DNA of 55,073 nucleotides from JBJXHG01 sp046160865. Its GTDB lineage: Bacteria > Planctomycetota > UBA1135 > GCA-002686595. The notes under the pieces were generated by a model that saw nothing but the letters and a program-made list of their open reading frames with translations, was not told the origin of the DNA and ran no database searches. The stretch lies in contig JBJXHG010000003.1 of the NCBI GenBank assembly GCA_046160865.1, positions 1-55,073 on the forward strand, in the 5' to 3' direction. A program made the translations under genes and the position numbers. Shown here in pieces: positions 8,070 through 15,075 of this stretch. Position 1 is the stretch's first letter, and each line of letters starts with the position of its first letter.

Positions 8070-8633
8070 TCAGCTGTTCTTCGCTTTCTTGTCTTCCCGG
8101 GCCACGAATGGAATCCCGAGCTCCTTCAGCAACGCGTAGCCCTTCTCATCGGTGCGCGCGCTGGTGACGAACGTGATGTCCATGCCTTGGGTGAACTCGA
8201 CTTTGTCGAAGTCGATCTCGGGGAAAACCGTCTGCTCGGACAGGCCGAGCGAATAGTTTCCGCGGCCGTCGAGCTTGTCCTTCACGCCGCGGAAGTCGCG
8301 GATACGCGGCAGGACGACCGTGATCAGGCGGTCCGCGAACTCCCACATGCGATCCCGACGCAGCGTCACGGCGCACGCGATCGGCATGCCTTCGCGCAAC
8401 TTGAAATTGGCGATCGAGGTCTTGGCCTTCCGCACCGTGGGACGCTGTCCGGCGATCTGCCCGAGCTCCTTGGCGGCGGCTTCGACGCGACCCTTGTTCT
8501 CGACCGCACCCTTCACGCCCATGTTGATCACGATCTTCATGAGGCGCGGAACGGCGTGCTCGTTCTCGATGTTGAAGCGTTCGCGCAAGCGCGGCTTCAC
8601 TTCTTGGTTGTACTTCTCTCGCAGGCGTGCCAT
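8070..8633 (-). CDS. rplE: 50S ribosomal protein L5 (uL5)
   Basis: L5 forms the 5S RNP with L18 and 5S rRNA and contacts the P-site tRNA. The 187-residue product starts MARLREKYNQEVKPRLRERF. It has VPRLMKIVINMGVKGAVENK, then RPTVRKAKTSIANFKLREG and PEIDFDKVEFTQGMDITFV, all family landmarks. I chose the ATG at 8633; a GTG five codons upstream overlaps the rplX stop and could be used instead. Confidence 0.96.
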   Translation of the reverse strand: MARLREKYNQEVKPRLRERFNIENEHAVPRLMKIVINMGVKGAVENKGRVEAAAKELGQIAGQRPTVRKAKTSIANFKLREGMPIACAVTLRRDRMWEFADRLITVVLPRIRDFRGVKDKLDGRGNYSLGLSEQTVFPEIDFDKVEFTQGMDITFVTSARTDEKGYALLKELGIPFVAREDKKAKNS

Positions 8634-8644
8634 GTGCGTTCCGC

Positions 8645-8947
8645 TCACTTCTTCTTCGCGCCGGTCTTGGTTCCGGTGCCGCGCTTGGCCTTGTTCTCCG
8701 TGCGCTTGCGCGTGCCCTTGCCCGTCTTCGCGTCGAGCAGCATCACGTTGCTCGCGTGGATCGAGGACTCGAGTTGGACGCGCTCGCCCTTGGGGTTCTG
8801 TTGCGTCGGCTTCTTGTGGCGCCAGCGCAAATTGATGCCGTTCACGACGACGCGGCCGCGCTCGCGCAGCACGTCACGAATCTCGCCCTGCTTGCCCTTG
8901 TCGTTGCCGGCGATGACGACGACTTGATCGCCCTTCTTGACGTGCAT
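8645..8947 (-). CDS. rplX: 50S ribosomal protein L24 (uL24)
   Basis: L24 is an assembly-initiator protein of the large subunit with a KOW fold. The 100-residue product starts MHVKKGDQVVVIAGNDKGKQ, the KOW motif, followed by VVVNGINLRWRHKKPTQQN and a long basic tail rich in Lys, Gly and Thr. Its ATG overlaps the rplN stop by one base. Confidence 0.96.
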   Translation of the reverse strand: MHVKKGDQVVVIAGNDKGKQGEIRDVLRERGRVVVNGINLRWRHKKPTQQNPKGERVQLESSIHASNVMLLDAKTGKGTRKRTENKAKRGTGTKTGAKKK

Positions 8948-9315
8948 CAGACGACCTCCTGGGCGAGCGAGATGATCTTCATGAAGTTGCGCTCGCGCAG
9001 CTCGCGCGCGACCGCGCCGAAGATGCGCGTGCCGCGCGGATTGCCTTCCGCGTCGACGAGCACGAGCGCGTTCTGGTCGAAGCGCACGTACGAGCCGTCC
9101 GGACGGCGCGTGTTCTTCTTCACGCGGACGACGACGCCCTTCGCGACCGACCCGGCCTTGAGCTCAGAACCCGGCATCGCCTTCTTGACCGACACCACGA
9201 TGATGTCGCCCAAACCGGCGGTGCGGCGGTGCGTGCCGCCGAGCACCTTGATGCACTGGACGAGCTTGGCGCCGGTGTTGTCGGCGACGTCGAGGAACGT
9301 CTGCATCTGGATCAT
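8947..9315 (-). CDS. rplN: 50S ribosomal protein L14 (uL14)
   Basis: L14 lies at the subunit interface and forms bridges with 16S rRNA. The 122-residue product starts MIQMQTFLDVADNTGAKLVQ and ends with TRIFGAVARELRERNFMKII then SLAQEVV, both diagnostic. It overlaps rpsQ by four bases (ATGA type), so the two are coupled. Confidence 0.97.
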   Translation of the reverse strand: MIQMQTFLDVADNTGAKLVQCIKVLGGTHRRTAGLGDIIVVSVKKAMPGSELKAGSVAKGVVVRVKKNTRRPDGSYVRFDQNALVLVDAEGNPRGTRIFGAVARELRERNFMKIISLAQEVV

Positions 9316-9659
9316 GACGCACCTCCCTCTTCCGCGGCGCTCGTGACGGCGCGCAGCGAGTCGACGCCCTCGACACCCGAGAGCTCGTGCACGCCGACTT
9401 GACGCGACTTCTCGACGATGCGGAGCAAGCGCCAGCGCTTGAGCTTGCTCATCGGTCGGCAGGCCGCGATCTCGACCTTGTCGCCGGTCTTCGCTTCGCC
9501 GTTCTCGTCGTGCGCGTAGTACTTCTCAGCCTTGCGCACGTACTTCTTGTACTTGGCGTGCTTGTAGGTGCGCTCGACGCGGACGGCGATCGTCTTCGCC
9601 ATCTTGTCGCTGACGACCGTGCCCTCGAGCGTCGGCCGGATGCTTCTCGTGACAGTCAT
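9312..9659 (-). CDS. rpsQ: 30S ribosomal protein S17 (uS17), C-terminally extended
   Basis: S17 is an OB-fold primary binder of 16S rRNA. The conserved part is GTVVSDKMAKTIAVRVERTY, then KYYAHDENGEAKTGDKVEI and CRPMSKLKRWRLLRIVEK, which ends near residue 86. A further ~29-residue tail (ELSGVEGVDSLRAV...) makes it 115 residues, longer than the usual ~85. It lies between rpmC and rplN. Confidence 0.95.
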   Translation of the reverse strand: MTVTRSIRPTLEGTVVSDKMAKTIAVRVERTYKHAKYKKYVRKAEKYYAHDENGEAKTGDKVEIAACRPMSKLKRWRLLRIVEKSRQVGVHELSGVEGVDSLRAVTSAAEEGGAS

Positions 9660-9661
9660 GT

Positions 9662-9874
9662 CTAGCGGGACTCCTGACCGCGAACGCCGGTCTTCCGTTC
9701 GTGCACGATCGTCTGGATGCGCGCGATCGTGCGCCGCAGCTCGCGGATGCGCGACGGGCTCGCGATGCTCTGCGTCGCGGACTTGAAGCGCAGGTCGAAC
9801 AGTTCCTTCTTCATTTGCTCGAGCTCGTAGTCGAGGTCGCCTTGGTTCTTGGCGCGGATCTCGTCGATCTTCAT
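9662..9874 (-). CDS. rpmC: 50S ribosomal protein L29 (uL29)
   Basis: L29 is a small helical protein at the exit tunnel, part of the docking site for chaperones and SRP. The 70-residue product starts MKIDEIRAKNQGDLDYELEQ, continues LFDLRFKSATQSIASPSRIR and ELRRTIARIQTIVHER, the expected two-helix pattern. It follows rplP after 22 bases and precedes rpsQ by two bases. Confidence 0.96.
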   Translation of the reverse strand: MKIDEIRAKNQGDLDYELEQMKKELFDLRFKSATQSIASPSRIRELRRTIARIQTIVHERKTGVRGQESR

Positions 9875-9896
9875 CGCGGGTCGTCCTTCGTCTCTC

Positions 9897-10307
9897 TCAG
9901 TTGGTCGGAAGACGACGGATCATCTTCACCTTGATGGGCATCTTGTGCGCGACGCGCTTGAACGCGGCGCGCGCCTTCTCCTCGGTGAGCCCGCCGAGCT
10001 CGTACAGCACGGTGCCGGGCTTGATCTCGGCGGCCCAGAACTCGACATCGCCCTTGCCGGTGCCCATGCGCACCTCGGCCGGCTTCGACGAGACGGGCTT
10101 GTGCGGGAACACGCGGATCCAGACGCGCGCTTGACCGTCCGTCGCGCGGCTCGCCGCGATACGACCGGCTTCGATCTGGCGACCGGACAGCCAGCAGTAG
10201 TCGAGCGACTGCAAGCCGAAGTCCCCAAACTCGACGCGATGGCCGCGCGTGGCCATCCCCTTCAAACGACCGCGGTGAACTTTGCGGAACTTCGTCCGCT
10301 TAGGCAT
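9897..10307 (-). CDS. rplP: 50S ribosomal protein L16 (uL16)
   Basis: L16 shapes the A-site tRNA pocket on the large subunit. I chose the ATG at 10307, giving 136 residues starting MPKRTKFRKVHRGRLKGMAT, the family N-terminus; an in-frame start three codons upstream exists. Landmarks are DYCWLSGRQIEAGRIAASRA, RVFPHKPVSSKPAEVRMGTG and EFWAAEIKPGTVLYEL. The start overlaps the rpsC stop by eight bases. Confidence 0.97.
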   Translation of the reverse strand: MPKRTKFRKVHRGRLKGMATRGHRVEFGDFGLQSLDYCWLSGRQIEAGRIAASRATDGQARVWIRVFPHKPVSSKPAEVRMGTGKGDVEFWAAEIKPGTVLYELGGLTEEKARAAFKRVAHKMPIKVKMIRRLPTN

Positions 10308-11046
10308 CAGCGACATTGCGGGCCTCCTTCATCTCGCGCTCGCGAGGATTGGGACGCGGACCGCGCGGACGCTCGGAGCGACCGCCGCCGCCGACTTGGC
10401 GTAGCTCGACCATCTTGCCGCGCTCGATGTCGCCCTTGTAGATCCACACCTTCACGCCGAGGATCCCGTAGGTCGTGCGCGCCAGCGCGGTGCCGTAGTC
10501 GATGTGCGCTTGCAGCGTGGAAAGCGGCACCTGACCTTCGCGCTCCTTCGCTTGCCGTGCCATCTCGGCGCCGCCCAAGCGTCCGTTGAGCTCGAGCTTC
10601 ACGCCCTTCGCTCCGGCTTGGATCGTGGTCTGAATCGCGCGCTTCATCGCACGGCGGAACGCCATGCGCTTCTCGAGCGCTTCGGCGACGACCTCCGCGA
10701 CGAGCTTCGCTTCCAGCTCCGGACGCTTCACTTCGTGCAGCGTCAGGTGCGTCGTCATGCCCGTGATCTTCTGCAGCTCCTGCTTGAGCTGATCGACGCG
10801 CACCCCTTTGCGACCGACGAGCACGCCGGGACGCGCGGTGTAGATGATCGCGTTCACCGCTTCGCTCGTGCGCTCGATCTCGATGCGTGGAATTCCGGCC
10901 GAGCCGAACTCCTTCACGATGTGATTGCGGATCTTGAAGTCCTGCAGCAGGAACTTTTTGAAGTCCTTCTTGCCGCCGTACCAGCGCGAGCGCCAAGGCT
11001 CGATGGTCGCGATGCGGAAGCCGGTCGGATGGATCTTTTGGCCCAT
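10300..11046 (-). CDS. rpsC: 30S ribosomal protein S3 (uS3)
   Basis: S3 lies at the mRNA entry pore and has helicase activity with S4 and S5. The 248-residue product starts MGQKIHPTGFRIATIEPWRS. It has the KH domain (ARPGVLVGRKGVRVDQLKQE) and the C-terminal domain with GAKGVKLELNGRLGGAEMAR and LARTTYGILGVKVWIYKGD. A short charged tail follows. It is coupled to rplP by an eight-base overlap. Confidence 0.97.
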   Translation of the reverse strand: MGQKIHPTGFRIATIEPWRSRWYGGKKDFKKFLLQDFKIRNHIVKEFGSAGIPRIEIERTSEAVNAIIYTARPGVLVGRKGVRVDQLKQELQKITGMTTHLTLHEVKRPELEAKLVAEVVAEALEKRMAFRRAMKRAIQTTIQAGAKGVKLELNGRLGGAEMARQAKEREGQVPLSTLQAHIDYGTALARTTYGILGVKVWIYKGDIERGKMVELRQVGGGGRSERPRGPRPNPREREMKEARNVADA

Positions 11047-11070
11047 GGAGTCTGTCGCGGAGCGTGCGCT

Positions 11071-11493
11071 CTACGCCTTCGCCTTTCGTTTGGCCTTCTT
11101 GGGCTTCTCTTCTGCCGGCGCTTCTTCCATCTCGCGCACCTTCACCGTGAGGTGGCTGAGCCGTTTCGCGAACGGCATCGCGCGGCCCTGCGGGCCCGGT
11201 CGAAAGCGCATGCGATCGTTGAGCAGCGGTCCGTCGTCGGCGCGGCACTCGTGCACGTACAGACGATTGATGTTGACGTTCTCGTCGAGGCTCGCGTTCG
11301 CGACGGCGGACTGCACGACCTTGAGATAGAACGTGGCACCGCGCTGCGGCGCGAAGCGCAAGAGGTCGAGCGCTTGATTGACCGTGCGGCCGCGGATGAG
11401 GTCCGCGATGAGGCGGGCCTTGCGCGCAGTGATACGCGCGAAGCGATGGCGCGCGGTGAACTCGAGGACGGCGGACTCGGTGACGGGGCTCAT
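11071..11493 (-). CDS. rplV: 50S ribosomal protein L22 (uL22)
   Basis: L22 has a beta-hairpin that lines the exit tunnel. The 140-residue product contains RHRFARITARKARLIADLIR, RTVNQALDLLRFAPQRGA and the hairpin and C-terminal part MRFRPGPQGRAMPFAKRLSH LTVKV, then a Lys/Ala-rich tail. The start is coupled to the rpsS stop by a four-base overlap, immediately beyond a run of nine G in rpsS. Confidence 0.96.
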   Translation of the reverse strand: MSPVTESAVLEFTARHRFARITARKARLIADLIRGRTVNQALDLLRFAPQRGATFYLKVVQSAVANASLDENVNINRLYVHECRADDGPLLNDRMRFRPGPQGRAMPFAKRLSHLTVKVREMEEAPAEEKPKKAKRKAKA

Positions 11494-11786
11494 GATTCAG
11501 TCCCCCCCCCTGTCGTCGTCGCTTCTTTCTTGTTCGTGTGGCCGCGGAACACGCGCGTGGCCGCGAACTCGCCGAGCTTGTGGCCGACCATGTCCTCGGT
11601 CACGAACACCTTCAGGTGCTTGTTGCCGTTGTGGACCATAAACGTGTGCCCGATGAACTCGGGCGGAATCGTGCTCCGGCGCGACCACGTCTTGATCGGG
11701 TTGCGTGTGCCCTTCGCAATCTCGGCGGCGACCTTCTTCTGCAGGTGCTCGTCGATGAACGGGCCCTTCTTCGTGCTACGCGCCAT
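11490..11786 (-). CDS. rpsS: 30S ribosomal protein S19 (uS19)
   Basis: S19 is a small-subunit head protein near the A-site finger. The 98-residue product starts MARSTKKGPFIDEHLQKKVA and has RRSTIPPEFIGHTFMVHNGN and the GHKLGEFAATRVFRGH region. The C-terminus is Gly/Thr-rich (TTGGGTES) and is encoded partly by a homopolymer of nine G (plus-strand C, 11502-11510). Slippage there would alter the last residues and the overlap with rplV. Confidence 0.97.
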   Translation of the reverse strand: MARSTKKGPFIDEHLQKKVAAEIAKGTRNPIKTWSRRSTIPPEFIGHTFMVHNGNKHLKVFVTEDMVGHKLGEFAATRVFRGHTNKKEATTTGGGTES

Positions 11787-11788
11787 GA

Positions 11789-12625
11789 TCAGTGCGGTCC
11801 CTTCTTGCGGCGACGAAGGATGAACTTGTTCGTCGGGTTGTTGCGGCGGCGCGTCTTGCCGCCCTTCGCGAGCACACCGCTCGGCGAGCACGGGTGGCGC
11901 CCGCCGGCCGTGCGGCCTTCGCCGCCACCCATGGGGTGGTCGACCGGGTTCTGCGCGGTGCCGCGCACTTCCGGTCGGCGGCCGAGGTGACGCTTGCGTC
12001 CGGCCTTGCCGAGGCTGACGTGCTGGTAGTCCATGTTGCCGATACGGCCGACCGTCGCACGACACGCTAGGCCGACCTTGCGCAACTCGCCCGACGACAG
12101 GAGCACGACGGCGTAGCCGCTCTCCTTCGCCATCAGCTGCGCCTGCGAGCCCGCTGCACGACAGAGCTGCCCACCGCGACCGGCCGAGAGCTCGATGTTG
12201 TGGATCTCCAGGCCGACCGGGAGGTCGGACATGGCCAGCGTGTTGCCGAGCAGCGGTTCCGAGCCCGGACCCGAAGTCACGCTCGCACCGACCTTCAATC
12301 CGAGCGGCGCGATGATGTAGCGCTTCTCGCCGTCGGCGTAGTGCAGGAGCGCGATGTTCGCCGAGCGGTTCGGGTCGTACTCGATCGTCGCGACCTTGGC
12401 CGGCACTCCGTCCTTGTCGCGCTTGAAGTCGATCAAGCGGTACATGCGCTTGTTGCCGCCGCCGCGTCGGCGCGACGTCATGTGCCCGTGGTTGTTGCGT
12501 CCGCCCGTCTTGCGGATCGGGACGAGCAGGCTCTTCTCGGGCTTCGAGGTCGTGAGCTCGGCGTAGTCGAGCACCGTGCCTGTTCGGCGTCCGGGAGATG
12601 TGGGTCGATAGGACTTGATTGCCAT
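11789..12625 (-). CDS. rplB: 50S ribosomal protein L2 (uL2)
   Basis: L2 is essential for subunit joining and lies near the peptidyl transferase centre. The 278-residue product starts MAIKSYRPTSPGRRTGTVLD, has GRNNHGHMTSRRRGGGNKRM, and ends with HPMGGGEGRTAGGRHPCSPS, containing the histidine region important for activity in E. coli L2, then a basic tail. I chose the ATG at 12625 from this N-terminus. It lies between rplW and rpsS. Confidence 0.98.
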   Translation of the reverse strand: MAIKSYRPTSPGRRTGTVLDYAELTTSKPEKSLLVPIRKTGGRNNHGHMTSRRRGGGNKRMYRLIDFKRDKDGVPAKVATIEYDPNRSANIALLHYADGEKRYIIAPLGLKVGASVTSGPGSEPLLGNTLAMSDLPVGLEIHNIELSAGRGGQLCRAAGSQAQLMAKESGYAVVLLSSGELRKVGLACRATVGRIGNMDYQHVSLGKAGRKRHLGRRPEVRGTAQNPVDHPMGGGEGRTAGGRHPCSPSGVLAKGGKTRRRNNPTNKFILRRRKKGPH

Positions 12626-12662
12626 CGTGTTCTCGCTCGTATCCGGGCGTGCCTGGGCGCGC

Positions 12663-12977
12663 CTACAGGATCTCGATGGTGCTGCCTTCCTGGAGCGTGA
12701 CCATCGCCTTCTTCCAATCCTGCGTCTTGCCGGCGACGTAACCGCGTCGCCGCACTTTGCCTTCGACACGCAGTGTGTTGACCGTCTTCACTTTCACCTT
12801 GAAGACGGACTCGACCGCTCGGCGGATCTCGATCTTGTTGGCGTCGACCGGCACGCGGAAGTGGTACGCGTTGCGATCGGCTTGATCGTCGGTGCCCTTC
12901 TCGGTGATGACCGGATTGCGCACCAACTGGTAGTAGCGATCCATGACGTTCTGGGGGACGTTCGTCGGCGCACTCAC
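12663..12977 (-). CDS. rplW: 50S ribosomal protein L23 (uL23)
   Basis: L23 lies at the exit tunnel and is the main docking site of trigger factor and SRP. From the GTG at 12977, which overlaps the rplD stop as GTGA, the product has 104 residues. It includes YYQLVRNPVITEKGTDDQAD, DANKIEIRRAVESVFKVKVK and the C-terminal QDWKKAMVTLQEGSTIEIL. An in-frame ATG eleven codons downstream is an alternative start. Confidence 0.95.
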   Translation of the reverse strand: MSAPTNVPQNVMDRYYQLVRNPVITEKGTDDQADRNAYHFRVPVDANKIEIRRAVESVFKVKVKTVNTLRVEGKVRRRGYVAGKTQDWKKAMVTLQEGSTIEIL

Positions 12978-13606
12978 GCAGCACCTGCCTTCACGCCGAC
13001 GCGCGCAGCGAGCGAATCCAGCGCGGCCTTCTCGGCGACGATCAACCCACCGGCGACGACGTCGTGCGCGCACAGCTCGTCCGCCGTGCGCACCATCACA
13101 CCCGTGAAGTTGCGGCACGACTTCCACAACACGTCGTTGCGCTGCGCCACGACGACCAGCGTGCGGCGCGGGCTCCCGAGCTCGGCGAACCACTTGCGCG
13201 CGGCCTTCGAGGACGGCGCGTCGAACTTCGGAAGCTCGGAGATCAAGAGTTCGTTGTCCGCGAGCTTGCCGGCGATCGCCGAGCGCAGCGCGACGCGGCG
13301 CGCCTTCGCGGGCATGTGGTAGCTGTAGTCGCGCGCCTTCGGGCCGAACACCGTGCCACCGCCGCGCCAGATCGGCGACTTGCGGTCGCCCGCGCGCGCG
13401 CGCCCGGTGTGCTTCTGCTTCCAGGGCTTCTTGTGCGAGCCGGCGACTTCCGCGCGACCCTTCGTATTCAGCGTGCCCTGGCGTTGATTCGCCTCGAACA
13501 TCACGACGGCGTCCTTCAACGTGCGGTAGAGCACCTTGTCGCCGAACGGGGCGGCGTCGATCTCGACCTCGCCCATCTTTCCGCCCTTGTAGCTCTGGAG
13601 CTTCAT
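12974..13606 (-). CDS. rplD: 50S ribosomal protein L4 (uL4)
   Basis: L4 has a long loop in the exit tunnel; in E. coli it also represses the S10 operon. The 210-residue product starts MKLQSYKGGKMGEVEIDAAP and contains the tunnel loop with EVAGSHKKPWKQKHTGRARA and SPIWRGGGTVFGPKARDYSY. I chose the ATG at 13606 with AGGTG upstream; a GTG three codons upstream is possible. It is coupled to rplW and lies ten bases after rplC. Confidence 0.96.
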   Translation of the reverse strand: MKLQSYKGGKMGEVEIDAAPFGDKVLYRTLKDAVVMFEANQRQGTLNTKGRAEVAGSHKKPWKQKHTGRARAGDRKSPIWRGGGTVFGPKARDYSYHMPAKARRVALRSAIAGKLADNELLISELPKFDAPSSKAARKWFAELGSPRRTLVVVAQRNDVLWKSCRNFTGVMVRTADELCAHDVVAGGLIVAEKAALDSLAARVGVKAGAA

Positions 13607-13616
13607 CGCACGCACC

Positions 13617-14258
13617 TCAGCTCTTCTGCTTCTTCACGCCGGTCTTGGCCGTGCGCACTTGGACGAATCCGCCGTTGTAGCCAGCGACCGCGCCGCGGAG
13701 GAACAGCAGGTTGCGCTCCTCGTCGACACGGACGACCTCGAGGTTCTTCTGCGTGCTGCGGCTGTCACCGTAGTGCCCACCGAGCCGCTTGCCCTTGATG
13801 ACCTTGCCGATGCGCTTGCTCGCCATCGACCCCGGATCGCGGACGTTCATGCAACCGTGCGTCTCGGGGCCGCGGCTGAAGCCGTGGCGCTTGATCGTGC
13901 CGGCGAAGCCGCGGCCCTTCATCGTTCCTGTGACGTCGACGAGATCGCCGAGTTGAAACACGGTTGCCTTCACGACGTCGCCGACAGCCGTCGCCGCCGC
14001 CGCCTTCAAGCGCTCCTCGCGCAAGAAGCGCTTCGGCGCCGTATTGATCTTCTTGAATTGCCCGAGCTGCGGCTTCCGGCTGCGCTTGTCGGAGATGTCC
14101 TCGAAGCCGAGCTGAATCGCGTCGTAGCCGTCGTTGTCGCGCGTGCGCACCTGCGTCACGACGCACGGACCGACCTCGACGACGGTCACGCCAGTGACCG
14201 TGCCGTCCTCAGCGAATAGCTGAGTCATGCCGCGTTTGCGTCCAAGGATCAGCGCCAT
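13617..14258 (-). CDS. rplC: 50S ribosomal protein L3 (uL3)
   Basis: L3 is an assembly initiator reaching into the peptidyl transferase region. The 213-residue product starts MALILGRKRGMTQLFAEDGT. It has FAGTIKRHGFSRGPETHG, containing the conserved Q/E methylation-site region, followed by RDPGSMASKRIGKVIKGKRL and GHYGDSR. The gene is separated from rpsJ by an unusually long gap of 211 bases that contains a perfect palindrome (14402-14429). Confidence 0.97.
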   Translation of the reverse strand: MALILGRKRGMTQLFAEDGTVTGVTVVEVGPCVVTQVRTRDNDGYDAIQLGFEDISDKRSRKPQLGQFKKINTAPKRFLREERLKAAAATAVGDVVKATVFQLGDLVDVTGTMKGRGFAGTIKRHGFSRGPETHGCMNVRDPGSMASKRIGKVIKGKRLGGHYGDSRSTQKNLEVVRVDEERNLLFLRGAVAGYNGGFVQVRTAKTGVKKQKS

Positions 14259-14401
14259 GGCTGTGTGTGTGTCGTGAGGGGTTCTTCAGCGTCCGCATAG
14301 CGCGGGCGCGTGGGGGATCGTTCGCGAAAATGCGCGCACGACGCGGCCGCGCGGGCCGATCGCCGTGTTCGAGGTCGAGATAAAGAGCTGCGGTTCGCGG
14401 G

Positions 14402-14429
14402 GAAGCACGAGACTCGAGTCTCGTGCTTC
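14402..14429 (-). other. Perfect 28-bp palindrome between rpsJ and rplC
   Basis: The sequence GAAGCACGAGACT followed by its near-symmetric partner forms a perfect palindrome with 14-base arms centred on CTCGAG. It lies in the 211-base gap between rpsJ (upstream) and rplC. On the minus strand it is followed only by CTTTAT some 15 bases later, not by a clean T tract. It could be an attenuator, an RNase processing site or a protein site; the sequence does not decide. Nothing else is recognisable in this gap. Confidence 0.6.
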
Positions 14430-14469
14430 ACATCCCACGCGGCGTCCGATGGGGATCAGGGCGCCGCGC

Positions 14470-14775
<306 letters not shown>

Positions 14776-14864
14776 GTGGGCGGATCGAACGGATTGCGGC
14801 CACGTCGGCGGCGACGGCCGTACGCGTGTGCAGCGGAACGGGGACGGGGAGGGCGGCGCGGGCC

Positions 14865-14883
14865 GTGGACCACGCTGGTCCAC
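14865..14883 (-). promoter_or_regulatory. Hairpin in the S10-operon leader
   Basis: GTGGACCA-CGC-TGGTCCAC forms an 8-bp perfect stem with a 3-base loop. It lies about 30 bases after the predicted -10 element and about 90 bases before rpsJ, so it would be at or near the 5' end of the S10 message. It is too short to resemble the E. coli L4-binding leader. A role in mRNA stability or regulation is inference only. Confidence 0.4.
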
Positions 14884-14909
14884 TCACTCTGCGCGCCAAA
14901 GGGGCGGGG

Positions 14910-14938
14910 AAGATACCAGTGCCCCCCCCCTCCGTCAA
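14910..14938 (-). promoter_or_regulatory. Sigma70-type promoter of the S10 operon with G9 spacer tract
   Basis: On the minus strand TTGACG (14933-14938) is followed after exactly 17 bases by TATCTT (14910-14915). Nine of the spacer bases are an uninterrupted G run (plus-strand C, 14922-14930). The site lies upstream of rpsJ in the gap of 300 bases between it and the EF-G gene, with the first transcribed base expected near 14903. Spacer length and both hexamers fit housekeeping-sigma promoters. Confidence 0.75.
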
Positions 14939-15075
14939 CGGCGCGGAGAATGTTCGCCGCGTGCAGATCTCGAACGGAGTGCTTCGCACGGCGCTGAATC
15001 CTTAAGGAAGGCGCAGCTCCGCGAGTGCGGTTGCCGAAGCGCTCGGATTCCGTGCGCCGCGTGCACGAGTCCGCT

